From NCBI RefSeq assembly GCF_024498075.1, contig NZ_JANHOF010000028.1, positions 1 through 47,580 of the forward strand: a DNA stretch of 47,580 nucleotides, given 5' to 3'. Origin of the DNA: Paenibacillus mendelii. GTDB lineage: Bacteria > Bacillota > Bacilli > Paenibacillales > Paenibacillaceae. The notes below the pieces were generated by a model that saw nothing but the letters and a program-made list of their open reading frames with translations, was not told where the DNA came from and searched no databases. The position numbers and the translations under genes are program-made. The number at the start of each line of letters is the position of its first letter. The stretch's first letter is position 1. Positions 7,459 through 15,230 of the stretch are shown here, in pieces.

Positions 7459-8799
7459 TTATGATAGTTGCTTTCTGAATCGGTAAAATAAATAAACAGC
7501 TCGCACAAATAAATCGATCGTAATGGAAAGCCATATTCCTGCAATACCCATACCTAATTGGATGCCCAGTACATAAACGCCAACCACCCGGATTACCCAC
7601 ATACCAATAGCCGTAGAATACATTGGACTTTTCGTGTCACCAGCTCCTTGCAGTGCTCCTGTCAGCACCAAACCAACAGCGAGGAAAGGCTGCGCAAAAG
7701 CATCAATTTTAAGTGCAGTCGAAACCATCTTGATTACGGTAGGTTCTGATGTAAACCAAGCAGCAAACCAAGAAGAAAAGAAGAACAGGAGTGCGCCTAC
7801 AAAGGACATAAACGCAACCGCGACCCCAGTAGTCAGCATTCCGTACGCGTAGGCTTCCTTTTTTTGATTTGCGCCGAGGTTTTGTCCCACCAATATTGTA
7901 GCGGCAACTGCTAATCCGTAGCCTGGCATATAAGAAAATATTTCGATGTTCCCTGCGACCGTATGTGCGGCAAATGTATTTGTACCGATATGAACAATAA
8001 GTCCGAAATATAAAACCTGACCTAACCGCATAATTAAGCGTTCAATTGCTGCTGGCGTTGATAATTTTAGTAACGCTTTTGTATGTTCATTCAAAACGAT
8101 TCCCGTGAACATTGGAAAGGACAGCTTAGATTTTTTTATATAACGATAAAGAGCTATGCTACCAATAATCCTTACGATGACTGTTGCCCAGGCTGCTCCC
8201 GCAATCCCCCAACCTTCAAACTTCCAAACCCCAAATATAAGCACATAGTCCAAAACAACATGTACAATATTGATCCAAATACTGATTTTCATCGGCGTCT
8301 TCGTGTCTCCAGCCGCCCGTAGAATGCTACCAAAAACGAACATAAGGGAAATAAAGACTGATGGAACCGCGACGATTGTAAAGTATGTAACAGCTGCCTC
8401 TAATACATTTGTTTCTGCCCCCATAATCTGGAGTAATGGCCTTGCAAACAGCAATGAAATGAGTCCAAATAACAAGCCGGTGATTGTAGCGATCCATGTG
8501 GACTGTTTGGCAATCAATTTCGCCTTAGCGTAATCGTTTGCCCCAACACTTCTTGCGATGAGTGAAGATGCTCCTGTTCCAAGTGCCATGAAAATTGCTA
8601 TGTATATGGCAATTATTGCGTTAGAAATGCCGACCGCCGTCACTTCAACAAGACCGATTTTGGATACAAATAAGGTGTCTATAAAACCCACAACCGTCTG
8701 TAAAAGGTTCTCAATCATAGCTGGAACGGCAAGGGCAAGAATGATATATAGTTTTTGCTTCCTTGTTGTGTGTTGCCTTAACATATTTTCCGAATCCAT
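7459..8799 (-). CDS. MATE family multidrug/cation efflux transporter
   Basis: About 446 residues with 12 predicted membrane segments in two halves. Marks of the family are PAMIENLLQTVVGFIDTLFV at the start of the first half, GISNAIIAIY, and the second-half repeat PAAIERLIMRLGQVLYFGLI. It exports substrates in exchange for Na+ or H+. The stop of the upstream DUF156 regulator is only a few nt away. AGGGGGA is adjacent to an ATG at 8808 and about 10 nt from the ATG at 8799, which is preferred. The operon context suggests a metal-linked signal controls this exporter, which is unusual for MATE proteins. Confidence 0.9.
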   Translation of the reverse strand: MDSENMLRQHTTRKQKLYIILALAVPAMIENLLQTVVGFIDTLFVSKIGLVEVTAVGISNAIIAIYIAIFMALGTGASSLIARSVGANDYAKAKLIAKQSTWIATITGLLFGLISLLFARPLLQIMGAETNVLEAAVTYFTIVAVPSVFISLMFVFGSILRAAGDTKTPMKISIWINIVHVVLDYVLIFGVWKFEGWGIAGAAWATVIVRIIGSIALYRYIKKSKLSFPMFTGIVLNEHTKALLKLSTPAAIERLIMRLGQVLYFGLIVHIGTNTFAAHTVAGNIEIFSYMPGYGLAVAATILVGQNLGANQKKEAYAYGMLTTGVAVAFMSFVGALLFFFSSWFAAWFTSEPTVIKMVSTALKIDAFAQPFLAVGLVLTGALQGAGDTKSPMYSTAIGMWVIRVVGVYVLGIQLGMGIAGIWLSITIDLFVRAVYLFYRFRKQLS

Positions 8800-8813
8800 A
8801 GCCAGCATTCCCC

Positions 8814-9110
8814 CTACTTCAAATAATGGTCAAGTGCCTTATGAAGATCAGAAAGAACCTCTTTTTCATTACCTTTGTGAACGGCCTCTACAACGCAGCC
8901 CTCTAGATGATCTTTTAGTAGCAATTTGGCGGTATTGTCTAAGGCTTTGCGCACTGCTGCAATCTGTAAGAGAACCTCCGAACAATCTCTTCCGTTCCTA
9001 GTCATATCCTTTATGGACCGCACATGTCCTTCAATTCTTGCTAATCGGTTCACAACTTTTTGTGTATGCTTGTGTGGATGATTATGGTTATGCTCATGTT
9101 TTTCGCTCAT
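8814..9110 (-). CDS. CsoR/RcnR/FrmR (DUF156) family repressor
   Basis: 98 residues, all-helical. The ligand pattern is Cys43 (GRDCSEVL), His68 and Cys72 (DHLEGC), the Cys-His-x3-Cys arrangement of Cu(I)-sensing CsoR. The N-terminus adds a His-rich tail, HEHNHNHPHKH, more like RcnR/nickel-cobalt sensors, so the metal is uncertain. ATG with AAGGGGGG about 9 nt upstream. It leads an operon with the MATE exporter and should repress through the C6G7 palindrome lying in its own promoter spacer. The family assignment is firm; the effector is inference. Confidence 0.9.
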   Translation of the reverse strand: MSEKHEHNHNHPHKHTQKVVNRLARIEGHVRSIKDMTRNGRDCSEVLLQIAAVRKALDNTAKLLLKDHLEGCVVEAVHKGNEKEVLSDLHKALDHYLK

Positions 9111-9134
9111 AATTGTGCCCCCCTTGTCGTCCTC

Positions 9135-9164
9135 ATTTTATCCCCCCGGGGGGGATAATGTAAA
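9135..9164 (-). promoter_or_regulatory. Promoter with DUF156-type operator in the -35/-10 spacer
   Basis: Minus-strand -35 TTTACA (9159-9164), 18-nt spacer, -10 TAAAAT (9135-9140). The spacer is almost wholly the palindrome TTAT-C6-G7-ATAA (9138-9158). G/C-tract dyads are the known operator type of RcnR/CsoR/FrmR repressors. Binding here would block polymerase at the DUF156-MATE operon. Confidence 0.8.
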
Positions 9165-9210
9165 TAAAAAATCTCATTATTACATCAAAAATTCGAAGTA
9201 TGTGACTGTT

Positions 9211-9300
9211 GCGTCCGTTAGCAAAACGAGGCTTCCGATCCTTGTCGGCAGCCTCGTTTTAGTTGTTTATTAAGCTATCGCACCCGTTAGTTGAGCGAAG
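9211..9300. repeat. Interspersed terminator-repeat, copy R7
   Basis: Short left arm CCGTTAGC, an 11-bp perfect stem AAAACGAGGCT / AGCCTCGTTTT with an inner CCGA / TCGG stem, then TTTATTAAGCTATCG and CCCGTTAGTTGAGCG. It lies 18 nt behind the stop of the methyltransferase at 9319. On the minus strand the stem ends in TTTT. Confidence 0.85.
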
Positions 9301-9318
9301 TCTTGTTAAGAAGACTGC

Positions 9319-10122
9319 TTATTTTGTGGCTTTCACTGAGAATAATAAAGGTATTTTAACTTCATCTTTAATCTTCCACCAACCATCGTTTTCATATATC
9401 ATCTTTCCTTCAAATTTTTCATATGCAGAATACGGATACTCATCAAATTTCAAAATATATAATCCATTTTTAATTAATGAATTTAATATCTCTCCCACAC
9501 TATGATCCCATTGATAAAACTCTTCGTTTTCCATTAAAACACTGCGATCCCCATATGTAGTATTTGAACGACATAATATGGGATCTGTAAAAAAATAATT
9601 ATATTCTACTTCAAATTTTTGAGTTATCGTATTATATTCAAGAATGTTTCCTATTGGGTGACCCTCAACCATAAAAAAAATTCCTTCTGGTTTTAAGTAT
9701 TTAGCTATAATGCTCCCCCAAAGATTTAAGTCAGAAATCCAACATAAAACTCCGTAAGAAGTATAAACAATATCGTATTGTCGATCTAAAACATCAGGAA
9801 GTTGCAAAATATCTGCACAAATAAAATCAGCATGAACTCCTGTTTCATTGCTTAATTTTTTGGCCAACTCTATTGCTTCATCGGACAAATCAACTCCAGT
9901 TACTTTTGCCCCCATTCTCGCCAAAGAGAGAGAATCTAATCCAAAATGGCACTGTAAATGCAGAATAGATTTTCCTTCTAAATCACCTAACTCTACTAAT
10001 TCAATTGATTTTAACGTTGATTTCCCTGCTTTAAACCCTTCGACATCATAAAAATCTGACTTTTCGTGAATTGAAGTTGCTTCATTCCAGCGCAAACGAT
10101 TGATTTTTGTGTTTTTATCCAT
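9319..10122 (-). CDS. Class I SAM-dependent methyltransferase, AT-rich
   Basis: 267 residues. Motif I is ILHLQCHFGLDSLSLA, unusual in having QCHFG in place of the common GCGxG, followed by VTGVDLSDEAIELAK and a typical central sheet. Related proteins are annotated as generic class I methyltransferases; the substrate is unknown. AGGAG lies 7 nt before the ATG. The gene is visibly richer in A+T than its neighbours, which hints at separate acquisition. It has its own upstream region and repeat R7 behind it. Confidence 0.85.
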   Translation of the reverse strand: MDKNTKINRLRWNEATSIHEKSDFYDVEGFKAGKSTLKSIELVELGDLEGKSILHLQCHFGLDSLSLARMGAKVTGVDLSDEAIELAKKLSNETGVHADFICADILQLPDVLDRQYDIVYTSYGVLCWISDLNLWGSIIAKYLKPEGIFFMVEGHPIGNILEYNTITQKFEVEYNYFFTDPILCRSNTTYGDRSVLMENEEFYQWDHSVGEILNSLIKNGLYILKFDEYPYSAYEKFEGKMIYENDGWWKIKDEVKIPLLFSVKATK

Positions 10123-10216
10123 CTAATTTCTCCTCATTTAAAAGTGATTTCTAAAATAATCCAACTTTTACTTTACTATACATTAAACAGCATAACCCAT
10201 GACAGCCCTTTAATTC

Positions 10217-10292
10217 TCCGTTGTTCAGCTATCACCTAAACGTAAACGTGAAAATGGATCCGTCGCGGCGGATCCTTCTGCTGTTTTATTGT
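10217..10292. repeat. Interspersed terminator-repeat, copy R8 (rearranged or worn)
   Basis: Core ATGGATCCG / CGGATCCTT, flanked by AACGTGAAAA and GTTTTATTG exactly as in R3. The left side (TTCAGCTATCACCTAAACG) resembles a worn right arm and the true right arm is missing. It lies about 38 nt behind the stop of the methyltransferase at 10330. Confidence 0.6.
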
Positions 10293-10329
10293 ACGTATCT
10301 TTTTTTGTATCCGAAATGATCCGTCAGTG

Positions 10330-11166
10330 TCAGTTGCCGCGGCTTCTCTCAGCCGAAACCCCAAAGTAGATAGGCAGCCATCCCGCAAACATCCACGGGC
10401 TGCTCTCTATATATTGAATAGAGGTAAAGCCTGCATTCTCAAGTTTCTGCTTCAACGAACCGAAGGTGAGAAATTTTAACGCACTTACCCCGCCGGCGCC
10501 TCTTGAGCGCTGCGTAATCTTACCCAATTGCTTTCTAGCTAGGAAATAGTCGGGAAGATAACCTAAGCCATGTACGACCAGAAACACCTTCCCTCCATGC
10601 TGCAGCAGTCGATACATCTCTGCAATAGCAGAAGGAATATGCAAGTATTGAAGCGAAGTCCTGCAAACGATGAAATCCAGCGTCCGATCCTTCAGCTCAA
10701 CATGGTGGGCGTCGCCATCTTGTACAACAACCTGTCCGCCCTGCTCATACCGAGATGGCAACGTGCTGCGCAGAAGGGATAAATAGAACGGATTATGGTC
10801 TACAGCGTAGACGATTCGCTCAGAATCACTTCTTAACAAAGCATGCACAGTCGCCCCCGGACCGCAGCATAGGTCTAAGACTTTTTCCCTTCCTTCCGCT
10901 TCCTGCAATAATAGGCTGTCAAACTCATCGGGAGCAACGCTTTGTCTATAATACTCGTAGCATGCATATCCTAACTCCCGGTTTACAACCTGATCGGCGG
11001 TCCCGTTCAATATCCCCTCTCGCCGTAAATATTGAATAGACTCCAGCTGAGGCTCGTCAATCGCGTATCGTTTGCCTAAACCCGCGTCCCTGCAAAAATA
11101 ATATGCGGCACAGGATAGCAGCTGTTCATTGAGGAGAATGCGCGAATAGTTGTCCATCTTCTTCAT
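10330..11166 (-). CDS. Class I SAM-dependent methyltransferase
   Basis: 278 residues. Motif I VLDLCCGPGATVHALL, the acidic VYAVDHNPFYLSLL, and LDFIVCRTSLQYLHIPSAIA followed by LLQHGGKVFLVVHG show the Methyltransf_11 fold, with a helical N-terminal extension of about 90 residues. It overlaps the 3' end of the polysaccharide deacetylase by 41 nt, so the two are translated from one message and may act on the same glycan or cell-surface product. No strong ribosome binding site is seen, consistent with translational coupling. Confidence 0.85.
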   Translation of the reverse strand: MKKMDNYSRILLNEQLLSCAAYYFCRDAGLGKRYAIDEPQLESIQYLRREGILNGTADQVVNRELGYACYEYYRQSVAPDEFDSLLLQEAEGREKVLDLCCGPGATVHALLRSDSERIVYAVDHNPFYLSLLRSTLPSRYEQGGQVVVQDGDAHHVELKDRTLDFIVCRTSLQYLHIPSAIAEMYRLLQHGGKVFLVVHGLGYLPDYFLARKQLGKITQRSRGAGGVSALKFLTFGSLKQKLENAGFTSIQYIESSPWMFAGWLPIYFGVSAERSRGN

Positions 11167-12016
11167 ATTGCGTTTCCCATTTCCTATTATTTTGTTGTTG
11201 CAGTAGAGGATAATATTCCACGATCGACTTGCATTCGAACTGGCCGATTAGTCTCTCAAGCTTATTACGGGTAGATTTCAAGCCATAATAGCGCCGCAGC
11301 CTGTTCAGCCTGGAATAGTCCGTTCGCCTTGGTTGTTCGGGGTCTAAGTCATAAGGGTGGATATAGAAGATATACGGATTTCCAGAGGAAATCCATTTGC
11401 GTACTCCATATATAAATAGGGGATACGGGTAGAAACGAAAGTAACCCCCTCCACCCCAAGGGATTTGAAGGGGTCCGATAGACAACGTTGGCAGGGATAC
11501 TTCCCAGAACTGTTCTATAATTTCGAAGAAGGGGTTCTCCACGCTCTCATAGAGCCTCGAATAGAGGTCATGATAGGTTCTTGGAACAATGCTGGAATCA
11601 TAGATGAACCCTTCTTCCTTCAGAATGTCGAGCCCCCATCGAGTCATAGAAAAGCAGGGGGCACGGTAGCCGATTACTTCCGCCCCAATTATATCCTCTA
11701 ACGTTAGCTTGGATCTTCTAACGTCAGTTCTAAATTTCTCTTCGGATAACGTATACACGAGCTCGTGGGCGTATCCATGGGAGGCAACCTCATGTCTCAT
11801 TGCATGTATTTCTTGAATAAGACGAGGTTTCTTGTAAGCGATCCAGCCTAATATAAAAAAAGTCGCCTTCGCATTATGCTTCGCTAACAGGGACAATATG
11901 GCATACACATTGGTCTCTATCATCAGTTCATAATTGTCCCAGCTCTCAACTTGGATCTGTCTCCCGTCTGTGAACCAATCCTCAAGGTCGACAGTAAATA
12001 TAATCGACTTCCCCAA
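11126..12016 (-). CDS. Polysaccharide deacetylase (NodB domain, DUF3473-type C-terminus)
   Basis: About 296 residues. The NodB catalytic core starts IIFTVDLEDWF (catalytic Asp and first metal Asp), followed by ATFFILGWIA, HEVASHGYAHELV (metal-binding H-x3-H-x2-H type) and YRAPCFSM. The C-terminus with FEIIEQFWEVSLPT and WGGGGYFRFYPYPL fits DUF3473, found in exopolysaccharide-linked deacetylases. The family removes N- or O-acetyl groups from surface glycans. Start: a TTG at 12016 with GAAGGGGA about 6 nt upstream is better than the upstream TTG at 12046. Coupled to the methyltransferase at 10330-11166. Confidence 0.88.
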   Translation of the reverse strand: MGKSIIFTVDLEDWFTDGRQIQVESWDNYELMIETNVYAILSLLAKHNAKATFFILGWIAYKKPRLIQEIHAMRHEVASHGYAHELVYTLSEEKFRTDVRRSKLTLEDIIGAEVIGYRAPCFSMTRWGLDILKEEGFIYDSSIVPRTYHDLYSRLYESVENPFFEIIEQFWEVSLPTLSIGPLQIPWGGGGYFRFYPYPLFIYGVRKWISSGNPYIFYIHPYDLDPEQPRRTDYSRLNRLRRYYGLKSTRNKLERLIGQFECKSIVEYYPLLQQQNNRKWETQYEEDGQLFAHSPQ

Positions 12017-12049
12017 AACGCTGTCCCCTTCCACTGATACCTGCAATTC

Positions 12050-12283
12050 TAGGTTCTCGGCATCCCGTTTTCAAAAAATCAAACGGATTCCGGAGCGACC
12101 CAGGTATTCGGGTGTGCATGTAAACGGTCGGAGCCGAACTCTTTCTTCGAAAGATACAATTTGTATCATAAACTAAAATTCCTAGAATTGGAATACCTGA
12201 TTGAGTATAGGCCGTTTACAAAGCTGAAGGGGATGGAATCCGGCAGACTTAAACGAATCGGCAATATTTATAAAATCGAATAG
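12050..12283 (+). pseudogene. Possible plus-strand 3' gene remnant
   Basis: A start-less plus-strand frame of about 76 codons ends in a natural-looking C-terminus: FFERYNLYHKLKFLELEYLI, then EYRPFTKLKGMESGRLKRIG and NIYKIE before TAG (12281-12283). No ATG, GTG or ribosome binding site is present. It converges on the deacetylase gene, overlapping the region just upstream of its start. The family is not recognised. It may be the stub of a neighbouring glycan gene. Confidence 0.3.
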
Positions 12284-12579
12284 AGTAAAGGGCTAGGGTT
12301 TCCACCCCGTATCGAATATCCGCCCAATAAATTTACTAATTTTAATAGTTAGTAATGATCTGCACGAAAGGAAAAAGTTGCGGTTTCTTTGAGTTATTCA
12401 TCCCGTTACTTCAAACGGATAGATATCACTCTTCCTATTGGGTTAACAACGGAATGTGTTCGTTTCCGACAGAAAAAAGCCTCAATCCTCCATTAAATAG
12501 AGAATCAAGGCCTTGCTTAGTTGAAATCCGTCAATCCATTCAAGTCTATTCATACACAGTCATGACAATGCGGGCCGCA
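12284..12579. other. Intergenic stretch, nothing recognised
   Basis: About 300 bp between the remnant and the formylglycine-generating enzyme gene. AT-rich, without a credible frame, hairpin terminator or repeat that I can see. Confidence 0.5.
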
Positions 12580-13599
12580 TTATACACGATCCGAAACCAC
12601 GCAGCGGAAGCCGGTATTCCCCGATGAGCTGTCCGGCGTATTGCGGCTTCTGGCTGCAACCCGATACCGGTTGCAGTAGGATTTGTGACACAAGTAGGAG
12701 CCGCCGCGCATCGACCTCGTGCCGCTGTTCCCCCGCCCAATGGGATTGTCCGTTTCACCGGTCAAGTGATACGCCGGATCGAACACGTCTGAGCACCATT
12801 CCCACACGTTACCCGCCATATTATACAAGCCATAACCATTGGGTGAGTAAGATCGGACGGGTGCGGTTCCCGCGTAACCGTCACTAGCATGGTTGACCTG
12901 CGGGAATTTGCCCTGCCAAATATTGCATCGGTGCTCTCCGCCCTGCTTCAGCTCATCGCCCCATGGATACCTCTTCTGAACCAAGCCTCCACGTGCGGCA
13001 TATTCCCATTCAGCTTCTGTCGGCAGTCGCTTGCCCGCCCATCGGCAATAGGCGGCCGCATCGTTCCAAGTTACATGAACGACGGGATGGTCTCCACGCT
13101 CCTCCACATCCGAGTTTAATCCCTCAGGATGAGACCAATCCGATCCCTCAACAGCCCACCACCAAGGCGCACGAGGAGCTGCGCGGTATGCCTTCTGCTC
13201 TTGCGACTGCGGTGTCACGAACAGATGAAAGACGTACGACCAGCCAAACCTCTCAGCCTCCGTCCGATAACCGGTTGCCGCAATAAACTGCCCGAACTGC
13301 TCATTCGTAACCGCGGTTTCATCCATATAGAAGGAAGGAACGTGCACCTTTCTCACAGGGCCCTCGCCATCCTCGGCAAATCCCTCCCGATCATTGCTCC
13401 CCATCAGGAAGGTACCACCCTCTATGAATACCATGCCTTCATAACGGTCAGCGGCCAGTCCCGAATCAGGCGGAGCTCCCGATTCCACCCTAGCCGGCGA
13501 GACGTCCCCGTGCGGCTCCGTTTGATGGGCAGGTTTATTCGGTTGCATGGCATCGCGGCTTGCGGAGCAGCAAGACGAAGTTTCCTTGTGGTCAGACAT
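12580..13599 (-). CDS. Formylglycine-generating enzyme (SUMF1/FGE family)
   Basis: 339 residues. The FGE-sulfatase fold is shown by FIEGGTFLMGS, VTNEQFGQFIAATGY, HPVVHVTWNDAAAYCRWAGK, RLPTEAEWEYAARGG, NMAGNVWEWCSDV and the end NTGFRCV. The active-site pair is present: RGGSYLCHKSYCNRYRVAAR holds Cys304 and Cys309, spaced as in true FGE. It oxidises the sulfatase cysteine to formylglycine in the cytoplasm, with copper and oxygen in known members. The N-terminal 50 residues are a low-complexity extension with a Cys pair. It follows the sulfatase, 101 nt downstream, with an intercistronic stem-loop between. The cognate substrate is almost certainly that sulfatase. Confidence 0.93.
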   Translation of the reverse strand: MSDHKETSSCCSASRDAMQPNKPAHQTEPHGDVSPARVESGAPPDSGLAADRYEGMVFIEGGTFLMGSNDREGFAEDGEGPVRKVHVPSFYMDETAVTNEQFGQFIAATGYRTEAERFGWSYVFHLFVTPQSQEQKAYRAAPRAPWWWAVEGSDWSHPEGLNSDVEERGDHPVVHVTWNDAAAYCRWAGKRLPTEAEWEYAARGGLVQKRYPWGDELKQGGEHRCNIWQGKFPQVNHASDGYAGTAPVRSYSPNGYGLYNMAGNVWEWCSDVFDPAYHLTGETDNPIGRGNSGTRSMRGGSYLCHKSYCNRYRVAARSRNTPDSSSGNTGFRCVVSDRV

Positions 13600-13642
13600 G
13601 ACACAACCTCCTCATCTGAAGAACATGTTCCCACCTCTCGGA

Positions 13643-13680
13643 TAAGGGTAAACAACCGCCGGAGCGGTCGTTTACCCTTA
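13643..13680 (-). terminator. Intercistronic stem-loop between sulfatase and FGE genes
   Basis: TAAGGGTAAAC and GTTTACCCTTA form an 11-bp outer stem around an ACCG / CGGT inner stem. There is no T-run, so it is more likely a message-stability or partial-attenuation element than a full terminator. Confidence 0.5.
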
Positions 13681-13700
13681 CTCTATTCAAGCAGTCAAGC

Positions 13701-15200
13701 CTAATCCTGCAGCCCCAATCGCTCTAATTGTTCGCTGGGCGCTTGAAGCTTCACTAACGTTTGTTTCAATGCCTGCTGCAGTTCAGCAGCCTTCTTCTGC
13801 TCCTGATCCGCTAAATTAACGAGCTCGCTGGGATCTGTGCTCTTATCGCTTAACCAGGTTGGCGTCGGCCACGAGGCACAGTCACTCACCAATCGCTTCC
13901 CGTCCACGTAAGGACCCAGATCATACGGAATGAATTTGGCCACGGCAGTTCCATACCAATATAGCGGCTGATTCTCAGCGTTCGGCGATTGATGCAGCGT
14001 CCAGCGGCCGTCGGTGATCGTTACGCTTCGGCCAAACATGCCGCTGATCGCATAATCCCGCAGCGGCGCTGTGCCTGACTCCAGCACGGGAGTCAGGTCA
14101 AGCCCGTGCCTGTCAGGAGGACAAGGCTTGCCTGCCGCCCTCAGCACGGTCGGATAAATATCGACCAATTGAACCAATTGATCTCTTCTTACTCCTTGTT
14201 CCCCGCCCGGGTAAGCCACGATGAAAGGAATATGGGCAACGGCATCGTACTGGTGGGTTTGGAGCTTGCCAGTACGTCCGTGATCCCCGTTATAAGTGCC
14301 ATGGTCTGTGGTAAAAATAAGCATGGTATTACTCCATAAATCCAGCTCATCCATCTTATCGAGCAGCTTGCCCAGCCATTTGTCCACCAGCACGACATTG
14401 GCCGCATAGCAGGCCTGCACATGATTCTTTTGCTGCTCCGTCATGTGTTTGTTCCATTCATCATAAGGAGCCTGCGGAATAAAGCGGTCCACGTCATACC
14501 CTCGCGGGTCGAACATCTTCACATATTCCTCCGGCGGATCCCACGGTTCATGCGGATCGAAGCAATCCAGGTGCAGATAGAAATCGTCGTGCGTATGATT
14601 CGCTTCCAGCCAATCCGCTGCCTTGCTGAAGATCTGCGCGCAGAAGTAGTCTTCCTCGGATTTGCGCGTCAGATGTACGTTACGGAAATGCCGTTCCAAT
14701 TTCGTATTCTTCTCCGATTCGGGGCAAGGGAATTCGACCGGATCCGTTCTCCAAGCATCCGCTTCGTGACCGCGGATAAACTCGAAGCCCGTGTAGCCCA
14801 TATGATAGTTGCCTGCGCCTTGCTCCCACATATGAAAGTGATCGGTAATGAAATAGCTGACCGGATTTCCGTTGTCCAGCTGCTTGTTTAAGGAAGAATT
14901 CGGCGGTCCCGAGATCTGCCTAGGCAGATCCAGGTCGTCATCCTCCAGCGGACCCCAGCCTCGCTCCAGAAACTCATAACGTCCCGTATAAATGTCTCTG
15001 CGTGCCGGCATGCAAGGCGTCGATCCGCAATAGGCATTATCGAATACGATGCCTCTCTGTGCCAGACGGTCCATGTTCGGCGTCGGAATAACCCAGTCCG
15101 GCTGCTCCGCGCTGACCACTTGATTAAGCGGCCGCCCATTGTGATAGGGACCGCAATGGTCCCTCCTTAACGTATCGCATACGATAACAATACTGTTCAA
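13701..15200 (-). CDS. Sulfatase, cysteine type (alkaline-phosphatase superfamily)
   Basis: 499 residues. The signature CMPAR (Cys63, Pro65, Arg67) followed by RDIYTGR is the site where Cys becomes formylglycine. Asp9 in IVIVCDTLR and the later TTDHGTYNGDHG supply calcium ligands. No signal peptide, so it should act in the cytoplasm on imported material. It hydrolyses a sulfate ester of a sugar or related compound; the exact substrate is not readable. It lies between a GHL6-type hydrolase (30 nt upstream) and the FGE gene, in one likely operon with a sugar importer. Family firm, substrate inference. Confidence 0.93.
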   Translation of the reverse strand: MNSIVIVCDTLRRDHCGPYHNGRPLNQVVSAEQPDWVIPTPNMDRLAQRGIVFDNAYCGSTPCMPARRDIYTGRYEFLERGWGPLEDDDLDLPRQISGPPNSSLNKQLDNGNPVSYFITDHFHMWEQGAGNYHMGYTGFEFIRGHEADAWRTDPVEFPCPESEKNTKLERHFRNVHLTRKSEEDYFCAQIFSKAADWLEANHTHDDFYLHLDCFDPHEPWDPPEEYVKMFDPRGYDVDRFIPQAPYDEWNKHMTEQQKNHVQACYAANVVLVDKWLGKLLDKMDELDLWSNTMLIFTTDHGTYNGDHGRTGKLQTHQYDAVAHIPFIVAYPGGEQGVRRDQLVQLVDIYPTVLRAAGKPCPPDRHGLDLTPVLESGTAPLRDYAISGMFGRSVTITDGRWTLHQSPNAENQPLYWYGTAVAKFIPYDLGPYVDGKRLVSDCASWPTPTWLSDKSTDPSELVNLADQEQKKAAELQQALKQTLVKLQAPSEQLERLGLQD

Positions 15201-15230
15201 GTCGCTTCACCTTCCGTCCAGGCATTTTTA

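Noticed and set aside
105..10292. CRISPR-like array from the recurrent repeats
   Set aside because: Copies are kilobases apart with genes between them, have variable cores, and there are no cas genes.
12355..12627. 90-codon plus-strand frame
   Set aside because: Begins in gene-free DNA but has no ribosome binding site, and runs antisense into the FGE gene end.
13129..13704. 191-codon plus-strand frame
   Set aside because: Antisense to the formylglycine-generating enzyme, whose motifs are all on the minus strand; composition is Arg/Ser-rich noise.
14421..14891. 156-codon plus-strand frame
   Set aside because: Antisense of the sulfatase; no ribosome binding site and no recognisable domain.
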